A stretch of 64,000 bases of DNA from Streptomyces pseudovenezuelae (GCF_029892565.1 NZ_JARXVH010000004.1:1-64000), one strand, 5' to 3'. Shown: positions 50,358-59,611, numbered from the stretch's first letter. A program made the numbers and translations. The notes: generated from the sequence alone by a model not told the origin.

Positions 50358-51386
50358 ATGGCGGAGACGGCCGATCACGGCGGCGGCGTACGGTCGATCA
50401 AGGTCTTCATTCCGGACAACCCCCTCGGCCACACCCTCGTCTACGTCGTCGACACCGACCGCGGGCCCGTGCTGATCGACACCGGCTGGGACGACCCCGC
50501 CTCCTGGGACACGCTCGCCGAGGGGCTGGCCGGATGCGGTACCTCGGTCGACGAGATTCATGGCGTGGTCGTGACCCATCACCATCCCGATCATCACGGG
50601 CTGTCGGGCAAGGTGCGGGAGGCGTCCGGGAGTTGGATCGCGATGCACGCGGCGGACACGGCGATCGTGCGGCGGACGCGGGAGACGCGGCCGGGGCGGT
50701 GGTTCTCGTACATGACCGCCAAGCTGATCACCGTCGGCGCGCCCGAGGAGCATGTGGCGCCGCTGCGTGACGCCGCTCCGCGCAGCACCCTGCCGGGCTT
50801 CTCCCCCGCGCTGCCGGACCGCGAGATCGTCCCCGGTGAACTTCTGGACCTGCCCGGTCGGCGGCTGCGCGCGATCTGGACGCCGGGGCACACGCCGGGT
50901 CATGTCTGCCTCCATCTGGAAGAGCAGCACCCCTCCCAACTCCCGGGCAACGGGCGCCTGTTCTCCGGTGATCACCTGCTCCCGGAGATCACCCCGCACA
51001 TCGGTCTCTACGAGGATCCCGACGACGGCACGATCACCGATCCGCTCGGCGACTACCTCGACTCCCTCGAACGCATCGGCCGGCTCGCCCCCGCCGAGGT
51101 GCTCCCCGCCCATCAGTACGTGTTCACCGACGGACCGGGCCGCGTAAGGGAGTTGCTCGACCACCACGAGGAACGGCTCACCGGTCTGCGCGCCCTCCTC
51201 GTCGAGCCGCTCACCCCCTGGCAGGTCGCCGAGCGCATGGAGTGGAACCGGCCCTGGGCCCAAATCCCGTACGGATCACGGAACATCGCGGTCTCGGAGG
51301 CAGAGGCGCATCTGCGGCGACTGGTGAAGCTGGGGCGCGCGGAGGCGGTGCCGGGGACGGAGCCGGTGACGTACGTGGCCGTCTGA
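50358..51386 (+). CDS. Metallo-beta-lactamase-fold hydrolase
   Basis: A 342-aa protein from ATG 50358; an open frame continues upstream through the KstR-like site and is therefore rejected as the start. Zinc ligands are VVVTHHHPDHHGLSGK (HxHxDH), the later H of WTPGHTPGHVCLHL, and D of LFSGDHLLPEITPHI. The C-terminal part is a winged-helix-like extension. Relatives act as thioesterases, lactonases or glyoxalase-II-like enzymes. A KstR-like operator precedes it, so an acyl-CoA or lactone hydrolysis step in the steroid pathway is plausible. Confidence 0.88.
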   Translation: MAETADHGGGVRSIKVFIPDNPLGHTLVYVVDTDRGPVLIDTGWDDPASWDTLAEGLAGCGTSVDEIHGVVVTHHHPDHHGLSGKVREASGSWIAMHAADTAIVRRTRETRPGRWFSYMTAKLITVGAPEEHVAPLRDAAPRSTLPGFSPALPDREIVPGELLDLPGRRLRAIWTPGHTPGHVCLHLEEQHPSQLPGNGRLFSGDHLLPEITPHIGLYEDPDDGTITDPLGDYLDSLERIGRLAPAEVLPAHQYVFTDGPGRVRELLDHHEERLTGLRALLVEPLTPWQVAERMEWNRPWAQIPYGSRNIAVSEAEAHLRRLVKLGRAEAVPGTEPVTYVAV

Positions 51387-51481
51387 GCGGAGGAGGCGGA
51401 GGAGACGGATGCCGCGACCGTGACATACGTACGGCCGGTCGGCCGTCGCGCGGGCTCACAGGGCGTTCTCAGGGGGCCGGT

Positions 51482-51640
51482 TACGGGCGGGTACAGTGGG
51501 CCGGTCGCCATCATGCCCGTACGGGGGAAAGCCGGTGCAATTCCGGCGCTGACCCGCAACCGTGAGCCGGTCCGCGAGGGCCGGTGAGCCGGATCGCCCC
51601 GCGCGGATCGTGACCGGCTCAGGTGTGTCGGCAGCCCGTC
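51482..51640 (+). promoter_or_regulatory. Cobalamin (B12) riboswitch
   Basis: The leader contains the hallmark B12-box sequence GGGGAAAGCCGGTGCAATTC (51523-51542), continuing CGGC-GCTGACCCGCAACCGTGA, with flanking pairing segments (GGGCGGGTAC ... GTACGGGGG). It lies about 90 nt upstream of the toroid-protein gene and should switch the whole downstream vitamin-transport operon off when adenosylcobalamin is plentiful. Boundaries are approximate. Confidence 0.93.
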
Positions 51641-51730
51641 GGCGCACGGCACCGTCGAGGCATACGGAGCCGAGCCGCCCGGGGTTCCCGTGCGCCTGCC
51701 CGGCTCCCGCAGGAGAGGCATCCGCCGATC

Positions 51731-53005
51731 ATGAACGTCGTCCGCCGCAACGTCGCGGCCCTGGCCGCCGCCACAGCAGTCATCGGCTCCGCAACACCCG
51801 CCTTCGCCGCGACGCCCTCGCCCTCGCCGTCCGTGGCGATCCCCGCCGGGCTCTACGGCACCGCCGACCCGACCTACGACGGCGTCTGGCGTCAGTCGCT
51901 CGCCCTGATCGCGCAGGACGCCGTGGGCGTGGTCCCGGCCGACAAGGCGGTGACGTGGCTGGCCGGGCAGCAGTGCGGGAACGGTGCCTTCGGCGCCTTC
52001 CGTGCGGACGCCGGGAAGCTCTGTGCCGCCGACACCAACAGCACCGCCGTCGCCGTACAGGCCCTTGCGGCGCTGGACGGTCATGACTCCGCGACCGGCA
52101 AGGCGCTGGACTGGCTGAAGTCCGTGCAGAACAAGGACGGCGGCTGGGGGTACGCGGCGGGCGGGCCCAGCGACGCGAACTCGACGTCCGTCGTCATCGG
52201 CGCGTTCGCCCAGGCCGGGCAGAAGCCGCAGGACATCCGCAAGGGCGGCACCTCCGGCAGCTCCGGCAAGTCCCCCTTCGACGCCCTGCTCGCGCTCGCG
52301 CTGCCCTGCACCGGGGCCGACGCCGGGGCCTTCGCCTACCAGCCGGACAAGAAGGGCGCGCTCACCGCCAACGCGGACGCGACCGCGGCGGCGGTCCTGG
52401 GCGCGCTCGGCAAGCCCATAACCGGTTCCGGCACCGAAGGCGCCAAGGGCACCGCCCACACCGCGACCCCGTCGCCGTGCACGAAGACCTCCGACCCCGA
52501 GCAGGCCGCCTTGAACGGCGCCGGTTATCTCGCCAAGGCCCTCGCCAAGGACGGTCACCTCACCTCCGCCCTCCCCGGCGCCGAGGACCAGCCCGACTAC
52601 GGCAACACCGCCGACGCGGTCGTCGCCCTCACCTCGGCCGGCCTCACCGACCAGGCCGGGGCCGCCGTGCGCTGGCTGGAGGCGAACTCCGCGAAGTGGG
52701 CGGCGCAGGCAGGACCGGCGGCGTTCGCGCAGTTGATCCTCGCCGCCACCGACGCGGGTTCCGATCCCCGGGACTTCGGCGGGCAGAACCTGGTCGACCT
52801 GCTCGACGCGACCGGCCCGACGCCGAAGAAGGTGCCCGACGCGCAGGGCACCGCCACCGCCACCGCGAGCCCCGGCACCAAGTCGGCGGACGGGGACGAC
52901 GACGGCACCCCGAAGGCCGTGTGGGCGGTCGGCGGCGGGCTCCTGCTCGGTGCCCTCGTCGGCGCCGCGCTGATGTTCCGCGGCCGACGGCGGCAGCAGC
53001 CGTGA
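51731..53005 (+). CDS. Surface-anchored alpha/alpha-toroid protein, probable cobalamin-binding
   Basis: A 424-aa protein. Signal peptide 1-27 (LAAATAVIGSATPAFA), a toroid of terpene-cyclase-like repeats (KAVTWLAGQQCGNGAFGAFR, ALDWLKSVQNKDGGWGYAAG, GAGYLAKALAKDGHLTSALP), a Thr/Ala linker, a membrane helix (about 395-418, AVWAVGGGLLLGALVGAALM) and an RGRRRQQP tail. The fold matches that of intrinsic factor and transcobalamin. Directly behind a B12 riboswitch and before an ECF transporter, it is most simply an extracellular B12-capturing protein. That role is inference. Confidence 0.85.
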   Translation: MNVVRRNVAALAAATAVIGSATPAFAATPSPSPSVAIPAGLYGTADPTYDGVWRQSLALIAQDAVGVVPADKAVTWLAGQQCGNGAFGAFRADAGKLCAADTNSTAVAVQALAALDGHDSATGKALDWLKSVQNKDGGWGYAAGGPSDANSTSVVIGAFAQAGQKPQDIRKGGTSGSSGKSPFDALLALALPCTGADAGAFAYQPDKKGALTANADATAAAVLGALGKPITGSGTEGAKGTAHTATPSPCTKTSDPEQAALNGAGYLAKALAKDGHLTSALPGAEDQPDYGNTADAVVALTSAGLTDQAGAAVRWLEANSAKWAAQAGPAAFAQLILAATDAGSDPRDFGGQNLVDLLDATGPTPKKVPDAQGTATATASPGTKSADGDDDGTPKAVWAVGGGLLLGALVGAALMFRGRRRQQP

Positions 53006-53661
53006 CCCGCCCCCGCGCCCACCACGCCCTACGCCTCGCCGCCCTCCTCCTCACCCTGGCCGCCGCCGTCGGCCAGGCCGTCCCGGCCCAGGCCGCCGGT
53101 TACCGCTACTGGTCCTTCTGGGACCGCACCGGCGACACCTGGACCTACGCCACCCAGGGCCCCTCCACCGCCCGCCCCTCCGACGGTGACGTCCAGGGCT
53201 TCCGTTTCTCCGTCAGCGAGGACTCGTCGGACTCGGCACGGCCGCGCGGGGCGGCGGTCTTCTCCGTCATCTGCGCGCGGACGCCGGCCAAGGACGGCGA
53301 GAAGCGCGTCGCCCTCGTCATCGACTTCGGTACGGCGGCGGACGCCCCGTCGGGCGAGACACCGCCGGCCCGTCGTACGGCCTGTGCGCGGGTGGCGTCC
53401 GACGCGACGACGGCGCAGGCGCTCGCCTCCGTCGCGAAGCCCCTGCGGTACGACACCGGCGCGCTGCTGTGCGCGATCGCGGGGTATCCGCGGACGGGGT
53501 GCGGGGAGCAGGTGTCTGCCGGGAAGAAGCCGGCGACGAACACCGAGGCGCCGAAAGGCGACGGCGGCGGACCCTCGGTCGGGCTGTGGGCCGGTGCCGG
53601 GGCCGTCGCCCTGCTGGGTGCGGCAGCGGTGTGGCAGGCACGGCGACGCAGGCATGGCTGA
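53002..53661 (+). CDS. Secreted, C-terminally anchored protein of the B12 transport operon
   Basis: A 219-aa protein; GTG 53002 overlaps the previous stop (GTGA). Signal peptide about 1-32 (LAALLLTLAAAVGQAVPAQA), a domain starting GYRYWSFWDRTGDTWTYATQ with conserved cysteines, a linker, a membrane helix (about 190-210, VGLWAGAGAVALLGAAAVW) and a basic tail. No named family is recalled; it is typically found beside actinobacterial CbiQ-type transporters. Possibly a substrate-capturing or chaperone subunit on the outer face. Confidence 0.8.
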   Translation: MTRPRAHHALRLAALLLTLAAAVGQAVPAQAAGYRYWSFWDRTGDTWTYATQGPSTARPSDGDVQGFRFSVSEDSSDSARPRGAAVFSVICARTPAKDGEKRVALVIDFGTAADAPSGETPPARRTACARVASDATTAQALASVAKPLRYDTGALLCAIAGYPRTGCGEQVSAGKKPATNTEAPKGDGGGPSVGLWAGAGAVALLGAAAVWQARRRRHG

Positions 53662-54763
53662 CGGCCGCGGCTCCCAACTCCACCCCGGCGCCTGGTGGTT
53701 GTGGGCCCTCGCCCTCGGTACCGCCGCCACCCGCACCACCAACCCCCTCCTCCTCGCCCTGCTCATCGCGGTCTCCGCGTACGTCGTGGCCACCTGTCGC
53801 CCCGACACCCCCTGGGCGCACTCCTACTCGGCCTTCGTCAAGCTCGCGCTCGCCGTGCTGCTCATCCGGCTGTTCTTCGCGGTCGCCCTCGGCTCCCCCA
53901 TCCCCGGCACGCACGTGCTCGTCACGCTCCCCGAAGTCCCGCTCCCGCACTGGGCGCAGGGCATCCGGCTCGGCGGCGAGGTGACCGCGGAGGCGCTCGT
54001 CTTCGCGCTCTACGACGGTCTGAAGCTGGCCACTCTGCTGATCTGCGTGGGCACGGCGAACGCGCTCGCCAACCCGGCCCGGCTGCTCAAGTCCCTGCCG
54101 GGCGCCCTGTACGAGATCGGCGTGGCGGTCGTCGTCGCGCTCACCTTCGCGCCGAACCTCATCGCCGACGTCCAACGCCTGCGCGCCGCGCGCCGGCTGC
54201 GGGGCCGTCCCGACAAGGGCGTCCGCGGCCTCCTCCAGGTCGGACTCCCGGTGCTGGAGGGCGCGTTGGAGCGTTCCGTCTCCCTCGCCGCCGCGATGGA
54301 CGCCCGCGGGTACGGCCGCACCGCCGACGTGCCCGCCCCGGTCCGGCGTACGACCGCCGCCCTCACCCTCGGCGGGCTGCTCGGCGTCTGTGCGGGGACG
54401 TACGGGCTGCTCACCGCCGAAGGGGGCACGTACGGGCTGCCGTTGCTGCTCGTGGGGCTCGCAGCGGCGCTCGGTGGGCTGCGGCTGGGGGGTCGGCGCA
54501 GCATCCGTACCCGTTATCGCCCCGACAGTTGGGGGGTGCGAGCCTGGCTGGTCGCCGGTTCCGGGGCGGCCGTGGCCGCGCTGCTCGCCCTCGCGGCGAG
54601 CGCCGATCCGGACGCGCTGCACCCCGGTGTCGTCCCGCTGGTCGCGCCCGCCCTTCCGCTGTGGCCCGCGGCGGCCGTACTGCTCGGCCTGCTGCCCGCG
54701 TTCGTCGCACCCTCGTCCGCCCCCGCCCCCGCCCCTACTTCCGCCCCCAAGGAGCCGTCGTGA
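53654..54763 (+). CDS. ECF transporter T component (CbiQ-like)
   Basis: A 369-aa membrane protein; ATG 53654 lies 8 nt inside the previous gene. About eight helices; the family coupling motif is SLAAAMDARGYGR (the Ala-Arg-Gly motif that contacts the ATPases), with a first cytoplasmic motif in RLRAARRLRGRPD. It links the two ATPase domains to the substrate-binding S component. Operon and riboswitch context point to cobalamin or a precursor as substrate. Confidence 0.9.
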   Translation: MADGRGSQLHPGAWWLWALALGTAATRTTNPLLLALLIAVSAYVVATCRPDTPWAHSYSAFVKLALAVLLIRLFFAVALGSPIPGTHVLVTLPEVPLPHWAQGIRLGGEVTAEALVFALYDGLKLATLLICVGTANALANPARLLKSLPGALYEIGVAVVVALTFAPNLIADVQRLRAARRLRGRPDKGVRGLLQVGLPVLEGALERSVSLAAAMDARGYGRTADVPAPVRRTTAALTLGGLLGVCAGTYGLLTAEGGTYGLPLLLVGLAAALGGLRLGGRRSIRTRYRPDSWGVRAWLVAGSGAAVAALLALAASADPDALHPGVVPLVAPALPLWPAAAVLLGLLPAFVAPSSAPAPAPTSAPKEPS

Positions 54764-56397
54764 TCCGCTTCGAGGATGTCTCCGTGACCTACGACGGAGC
54801 CGCCGAACCCGCCGTCCGGGGCGTGGACTTCGAGGTCCCCGAGGGCGAACTCGTCCTGCTCGTCGGCCCGTCGGGCACCGGCAAGTCGACGATCCTCAAC
54901 TCCGTCAGCGGTCTCGTCCCGCACTTCACCGGCGGCACCCTGCGCGGTCGCGTCACCGTCGCAGGGCGGGACACCCGTACGCACAAGCCGCGTGAACTCG
55001 CCGACGTCGTGGGCACGGTGGGCCAGGACCCGCTCTCGCACTTCGTGACGGACACCGTCGAGGACGAACTCGCCTACGGGATGGAGTCGTTGGGGCTGGC
55101 GCCGGATGTGATGCGCCGCCGCGTCGAGGAGACCCTCGACCTGCTCGGCCTCGCCGATCTGCGCGACCGCCCGATCGCCACGCTCTCCGGCGGGCAGCAA
55201 CAGCGCGTCGCCATCGGCTCGGTGCTCACCCCGCACCCCCGGGTCCTGGTCCTCGACGAACCGACCTCCGCCCTCGACCCGGCCGCCGCGGAAGAGGTCC
55301 TCGCGGTACTCCAACGTCTCGTCCACGACCTCGGTACGACGGTCCTGCTGGCGGAACACCGACTCGAACGGGTCGTCCAGTACGCCGACCAGGTCGCCGT
55401 CCTACCCGCCCCCGGCGCCGCCCTTCTGCTCGGCACACCGGCCGAGATGATGGCCGTATCGCCGGTGTATCCGCCGGTGGTCGGCCTGGGGCGACTGGCC
55501 GGTTGGTCTCCGCTGCCGCTGTCGGTCAGGGATGCGAGGCGGCGGGCGGGGGATCTGCGGGAGCGGTTGGCGGGGGCGGTGCGCGAGGTGCCGTCCGGCA
55601 CACGGCCCACCCCCTCTTCGTCAGCTCCCTCTCCCTCAACTCCAGCTCCCATCGCGGAAGTTCGAGCCCTCGCCGTCCGTCGCGCCCGCGTCCAAGCTCT
55701 CCGCCACGTCGACCTCACCGTCACCCCCGGCGAGACCGTCGCTCTGATGGGCCGCAACGGAGCCGGCAAGTCCACGCTGCTCGGCGCACTCGTCGGGCTG
55801 GTCGAACCGAGCGGCGGGACGGTCCGCGTCGGTGGCCTCACCCCGCACCGCACGCGGCCCAAGGACCTCGTACGCAAGGTCGGTCTCGTGCCTCAGGAGC
55901 CGCGCGATCTGCTCTACGCCGACACGGTCGCCGGCGAGTGCGCGGCGGCCGACCGGGACGCGGACGCCGAGCCCGGCACCTGTCGGGCCCTCCTCTCGGA
56001 CCTGCTCCCCGGTGTCGCCGACGACACCCACCCCCGCGACCTCTCCGAGGGCCAGCGACTCACGCTCGCGCTGGCCGTCATACTGACCGCACGCCCGCCC
56101 CTGCTCCTGCTCGACGAGCCGACGCGGGGTCTGGACTACGCGGCGAAGGCGCGGTTGGTACGGCTGTTGCGGTCGCTCGCCGCCGAGGGCCACGCGATCG
56201 TCCTCGCGACGCACGACGTGGAACTGGCGGCCGAACTCGCCCACCGGGTGGTCCTGTTGGCCGAGGGCGAGGTGATCGCCGACGGTCCGACGACCGAGGT
56301 GGTCGTGTCCTCGCCGTCCTTCGCCCCGCAGGTGACGAAGATCCTGGCCCCGCAGCAGTGGCTCACGGTCACGCAGGTGCGGGAGGCGCTCGGATGA
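54760..56397 (+). CDS. ECF transporter double ATPase (fused A components)
   Basis: A 545-aa protein with two complete ABC ATPases. First half: Walker A GPSGTGKST, Q-loop GQDPLSHFVTDTVEDELAYG, signature LSGGQQQR, Walker B VLVLDEPTSALD. Second half (about 300-545): Walker A GRNGAGKST, signature LSEGQR, Walker B LLLLDEPTRGLD. The central linker (about 270-300) is Pro/Ser-rich. GTG start overlaps the T-component stop (GTGA) and has AAGGAG upstream. Powers vitamin uptake with the neighbouring T and S components. Confidence 0.94.
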   Translation: MIRFEDVSVTYDGAAEPAVRGVDFEVPEGELVLLVGPSGTGKSTILNSVSGLVPHFTGGTLRGRVTVAGRDTRTHKPRELADVVGTVGQDPLSHFVTDTVEDELAYGMESLGLAPDVMRRRVEETLDLLGLADLRDRPIATLSGGQQQRVAIGSVLTPHPRVLVLDEPTSALDPAAAEEVLAVLQRLVHDLGTTVLLAEHRLERVVQYADQVAVLPAPGAALLLGTPAEMMAVSPVYPPVVGLGRLAGWSPLPLSVRDARRRAGDLRERLAGAVREVPSGTRPTPSSSAPSPSTPAPIAEVRALAVRRARVQALRHVDLTVTPGETVALMGRNGAGKSTLLGALVGLVEPSGGTVRVGGLTPHRTRPKDLVRKVGLVPQEPRDLLYADTVAGECAAADRDADAEPGTCRALLSDLLPGVADDTHPRDLSEGQRLTLALAVILTARPPLLLLDEPTRGLDYAAKARLVRLLRSLAAEGHAIVLATHDVELAAELAHRVVLLAEGEVIADGPTTEVVVSSPSFAPQVTKILAPQQWLTVTQVREALG

Positions 56398-57257
56398 CCG
56401 GCCGATGGACCAGGAAGGCGACCCCGCCACCACCCGGCACCACGACGACCCGCCAGGCCCGGGCCGTCCGCCTCGGCCCCCGTTCCGTCGCCGCCCTCGT
56501 CCTCGTCAGTGCCGTCGGAGTCGTCGGGTTCGGTTGGCCCTTTCTCGCGCCGCCCGGGTCTCAGGTCGGGGCGCATGCGCAGGATGCGCCCTGGTTGTTC
56601 GCCGGTTTGTTGGTGCTGTTGGTCGGGGTCGTGGCGGCGACGATCTCGGAGTCCGGGCTGGGCCCGAAGGCGGTCGCCATGCTGGGCGTGCTGGCGGCGA
56701 CCGGGGCCGCGCTGCGACCGATCGGGGCCGGGACCGCCGGCCTTGAGCCGATGTTCTTTCTGATGGTGTTGAGCGGGCGGGTACTGGGGCCCGGCTTCGG
56801 GTTCACCCTCGGCTCGGTCACCATGTTCGCGTCGGCGCTGCTGACGGGCGGGGTGGGGCCGTGGCTGCCGTTCCAGATGCTGGCGATGGGGTGGTTCACG
56901 ATGGGCGCGGGGCTGCTGCCGGGCCAGGACCGGCTGCGGGGCCGTAGCGAGCTGGCGCTGCTGGCCTGCTACGGCTTCCTGGCCGCGTTCGCCTACGGCA
57001 CGATCATGAATCTCGCCGGGTGGCCCTTCATGAGCGCGCTCGCCTCGGGCATCGGCTTCGATCCGCAGGCCGCGGTCCCGGCCAACCTGGCCCGTTTCGT
57101 CGCGTACTGCGTGGCGACTTCGCTGGGCTGGGACCTGGGCCGGGCGGTCGTCACCGTCGTCCTCACCCTCACCGTCGGCCCGGCCGTGCTCAAGGCGCTA
57201 CGCAGAGCCACCCGGCGGGCCGCGTTCGAGACCGCGGTCACATTCGAGGTCGGTTGA
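56394..57257 (+). CDS. ECF transporter S component, probable cobalamin-type
   Basis: A 287-aa membrane protein; ATG overlaps the ATPase stop (ATGA). After a basic, disordered N terminus (1-30) there are about six helices: SVAALVLVSAVGVVGFGWPF, APWLFAGLLVLLVGVVAATI, FFLMVLSGRVLGPGFGFTLG, WLPFQMLAMGWFTMGAGLLP and GYGTIMNL-like (FAYGTIMNLAGWPF). The LGPGFGFTLGS and MGWFTMGAGL pieces are typical of actinobacterial ECF S units. Substrate specificity is assigned only from the B12 riboswitch. Confidence 0.88.
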   Translation: MTGRWTRKATPPPPGTTTTRQARAVRLGPRSVAALVLVSAVGVVGFGWPFLAPPGSQVGAHAQDAPWLFAGLLVLLVGVVAATISESGLGPKAVAMLGVLAATGAALRPIGAGTAGLEPMFFLMVLSGRVLGPGFGFTLGSVTMFASALLTGGVGPWLPFQMLAMGWFTMGAGLLPGQDRLRGRSELALLACYGFLAAFAYGTIMNLAGWPFMSALASGIGFDPQAAVPANLARFVAYCVATSLGWDLGRAVVTVVLTLTVGPAVLKALRRATRRAAFETAVTFEVG

Positions 57258-57547
57258 GCGGTGAACCACCCCACATGACCCACATCACCAACTATCTCAC
57301 CTCGTAGGGCATATCGGACGCCATGCGCATGCCATAACCCGCCCTGACCTGCACTTTGAGAGCCAGGTCACACGACCCCCCAATCCACCCGATTCGACCA
57401 CAACTAGTAAAAGGGGTCATTGCGGACGCCCTCCAAGCCTGTTTCTCTGGACAACGTCGCACGGCGCCGACGTGCCCCTCAGGGCCTCGGCGCCGACGCA
57501 TGCCGAAGGTGTGCGCGACCGTCCCGTCCCCGAAGAAAAGGTTCCTC

Positions 57548-57967
57548 GTGATCGTCTCCCGCATCGCCCGCAGCATCGCGTCCCCGAAGAAGGCCCTCGC
57601 CTCCGCCGCCGTGGCCGCCGCCACCGCCGGCATGGTGCTGACCGCGGCTCCCGCCCACGCCGCGACCGCCGACTCGGCCACCGAGGCCAAGGCGATCGCG
57701 CACAAGCTGATCCCGAGCTCCGCGCAGTACAACGCCTTCAGCAACATCGTCGAGCACGAGAGCGGCTGGGACGTCGACGCCAGCAACTCCTCCTCCGGCG
57801 CCTACGGCCTGGTCCAGGCCCTCCCCGGCTCCAAGATGTCCTCGGCGGGATCGGACTGGAAGACCAACGCCGCGACCCAGATCAAGTGGGGCCTCGACTA
57901 CATGAACTCCCGCTACGGCAGCCCGAGCGGCGCGTGGGCCTTCTGGCAGGCGAACGGCTGGTACTGA
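57548..57967 (+). CDS. Secreted lysozyme-like transglycosylase (SLT fold)
   Basis: A 139-aa protein from GTG 57548 (AAAGG 8 nt upstream); an in-frame ATG at 57500 would lengthen the leader. Signal peptide about 1-39 (ALASAAVAAATAGMVLTAAP, cleaved near AHA). The mature 100 residues carry the lytic transglycosylase core: NIVEHESGWDVDASNSSSGA with catalytic Glu, YGLVQALPGSKMSSAG, then WKTNAATQIKWGLDYMNSRY. Cleaves peptidoglycan glycan strands outside the cell. Stand-alone gene followed by a terminator. Confidence 0.9.
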   Translation: MIVSRIARSIASPKKALASAAVAAATAGMVLTAAPAHAATADSATEAKAIAHKLIPSSAQYNAFSNIVEHESGWDVDASNSSSGAYGLVQALPGSKMSSAGSDWKTNAATQIKWGLDYMNSRYGSPSGAWAFWQANGWY

Positions 57968-58006
57968 GCCGTCCCCCAGTGGCTTCGCGCACAGCCGCCC
58001 AAGTAA

Positions 58007-58043
58007 AAGTGCCCTCCAGGTCGGACCGACCAGGGGGGCACTT
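58007..58043. terminator. Hairpin terminator
   Basis: AAGTGCCC pairs with GGGCACTT, enclosing an inner GGTCGG/ACCGACC-type stem, 40 nt after the SLT gene. It ends only 17 nt before the start of the DUF1275 gene, so that gene must have its promoter inside or just upstream of the hairpin. Confidence 0.75.
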
Positions 58044-58060
58044 CGTGGTTGTCTGGGTCG

Positions 58061-58801
58061 ATGAGCGCCAGTCCCGAGACGCCTGAGACGCCTGACACAC
58101 CGGAGACGCCCGAGTCACCGGAGACGGCCAAGGGGCCCGACCCCGAAGCCCGCGGCCTGCGGCTCGTGCTCGTGTTGCTGGGGCTCACCGTCGTCAGTGG
58201 CGTGATCGACGCGGTGAGTTATCTGGGGCTCGGGCATCTCTTCACCGCCAACATGACCGGCAACGTGGTGGTGCTGGGCTTCGCGGCGGCCGGGGCGCCC
58301 GGGTTCTCGGTGCCGCACACGGCGACCTCGTTGGGGTGCTTTCTGGCCGGCGCGGTCGTCGGAGGGCGGGTCGAGGGGCGGTTGGGTGGCGGGTCGCGGC
58401 GGCGGTGGGCACGGCTCACGCTGGCCGCCGAGGCACTGTTCGTCGGCGCCGCGGCGGCCGTAGTCTTCGCCGCGCCGCACGCCGGCGGGACCCGCTACAC
58501 CGCGATCGGCCTCACCGCCTTCGCGATGGGCCTGCGCACCGCGACCGTCCAGAAACTCGGCGTTCCCGGCCTGACGACCACGGTCGTCCTCACGACCACC
58601 CTGACCGGTCTCGCCGCCGAGTCCCGCGTGGGCGGCGGCCCCGGCACCCATGCCCAGCGCCGTACGGCCTCCGTGATCTCGTTGTCGCTCGGCGCCTTCC
58701 TCGGCGGCTGGCTGGTGATCCACCACGGCCTCGGCATCCCCCTCCTGATCGCCGCCGGGGTGACCGGGGTACTGGCGCTCGTGGCGTCGGGACGGGACTA
58801 A
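58061..58801 (+). CDS. DUF1275/YoaK-family membrane protein
   Basis: A 246-aa membrane protein from ATG 58061. The N terminus is a Pro/Glu/Thr repeat (SPETPETPDTPETPESPET) from a 12- to 15-nt DNA repeat. Then come about six helices with family pieces VSGVIDAVSYLGLGHLFTAN, MTGNVVVLGF and AMGLRTATVQKLGVPGLTTT. Role unknown; possibly a transporter. Confidence 0.9.
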   Translation: MSASPETPETPDTPETPESPETAKGPDPEARGLRLVLVLLGLTVVSGVIDAVSYLGLGHLFTANMTGNVVVLGFAAAGAPGFSVPHTATSLGCFLAGAVVGGRVEGRLGGGSRRRWARLTLAAEALFVGAAAAVVFAAPHAGGTRYTAIGLTAFAMGLRTATVQKLGVPGLTTTVVLTTTLTGLAAESRVGGGPGTHAQRRTASVISLSLGAFLGGWLVIHHGLGIPLLIAAGVTGVLALVASGRD

Positions 58802-58843
58802 TTGGGTTGAGCGCGGGGGCGCCCTTCATGGAACGTCTGTGCG

Positions 58844-59611
58844 GTGACCCTGGAGCTCCGCCCCCACGACCTCGCCTGGACCGACGTCGACCCCCGCACG
58901 CACGCCTTCGACCACGCCGACGCGCCGGACATCGTGCGCGCGCTGGACCCGGCGAGCCGGGTCCCGGTACGGCCGACCCAGAAACGTACGTCCGAACCCG
59001 TCGAGGCCGCCGAGCAGTACCGCAGGCTCTGCCACTGGTCCCACAACGAGGGCTGGAGCTGGGCCGACGACATGACCGAGGCTCTGGTCGAGCGGTACGG
59101 CAGGTGGAGCACGGGCTGGCGGTGGGCGCACGACGAGGGGGACCTGGGCGGCGGACCCGTAGGCGCCTGGTGCTGCACCCTGCACTCGATCACCACGCCC
59201 GAGGAGACCCTGGAGCGGGTCGCCGCCGCGCTGTGCGAGTGGCGGGAGTGGCTGGAGTACCTGGCGAGGTGGTTCGACCGCTATCCCCTGGACATGCTGC
59301 CCGCGCCCGCCACCCACCACCTGATCCTCCAGGTCCTGGACCGCACCGGCTCGGGAGACGCCTGGTACGCCCACTGCCGACAGGTCCTGACCTGGTACCT
59401 CACTCGCTGGGACACGGACCCGACGACCGCCCGCGCGCTGGTCGAGGAGGCGATCGGCGGCCGGTTCGAGAGCTGGACCAGGCCGGAGGGGAAGCTGCTG
59501 GACGACGTATCGGAACAGCTCGCCACCGCGCTGGGCGCCGAAGAACCGGCCGACCCCAGCGGCACGTACACCTACACGTCCGCCCGCATCCAGTCCCACC
59601 TCGACGAATGA
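58844..59611 (+). CDS. Unrecognised protein coupled to a Fic-domain protein
   Basis: A 255-aa soluble, Trp/His-rich helical protein from GTG 58844: QYRRLCHWSHNEGWSWADDM, TGWRWAHDEGDLGGGPVGAW, WREWLEYLARWFDRYPLDML, HCRQVLTWYLTRWDTDPTTA. No family assigned. Its stop overlaps the start of the Fic gene (ATGA). Coupled partners of Fic proteins are often inhibitors or substrates, but no anti-Fic inhibitory helix motif ((S/T)xxxE(G/N)) is clearly present. Confidence 0.72.
   Translation: MTLELRPHDLAWTDVDPRTHAFDHADAPDIVRALDPASRVPVRPTQKRTSEPVEAAEQYRRLCHWSHNEGWSWADDMTEALVERYGRWSTGWRWAHDEGDLGGGPVGAWCCTLHSITTPEETLERVAAALCEWREWLEYLARWFDRYPLDMLPAPATHHLILQVLDRTGSGDAWYAHCRQVLTWYLTRWDTDPTTARALVEEAIGGRFESWTRPEGKLLDDVSEQLATALGAEEPADPSGTYTYTSARIQSHLDE

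Noticed and set aside
50178..51263. Upstream extension of the aldehyde dehydrogenase frame to 847 codons
   Set aside because: It would cross three operators and lie antisense to the metallo-hydrolase; aldehyde dehydrogenases have about 485 residues, matching the ATG at 50177.
57300..57547. Possible c-di-AMP riboswitch before the secreted lysozyme-like gene
   Set aside because: Such riboswitches control some Streptomyces wall-lytic genes, but the conserved core sequences are not recognisable here; only a GC-rich hairpin around CGGCGCCGACG copies is seen.
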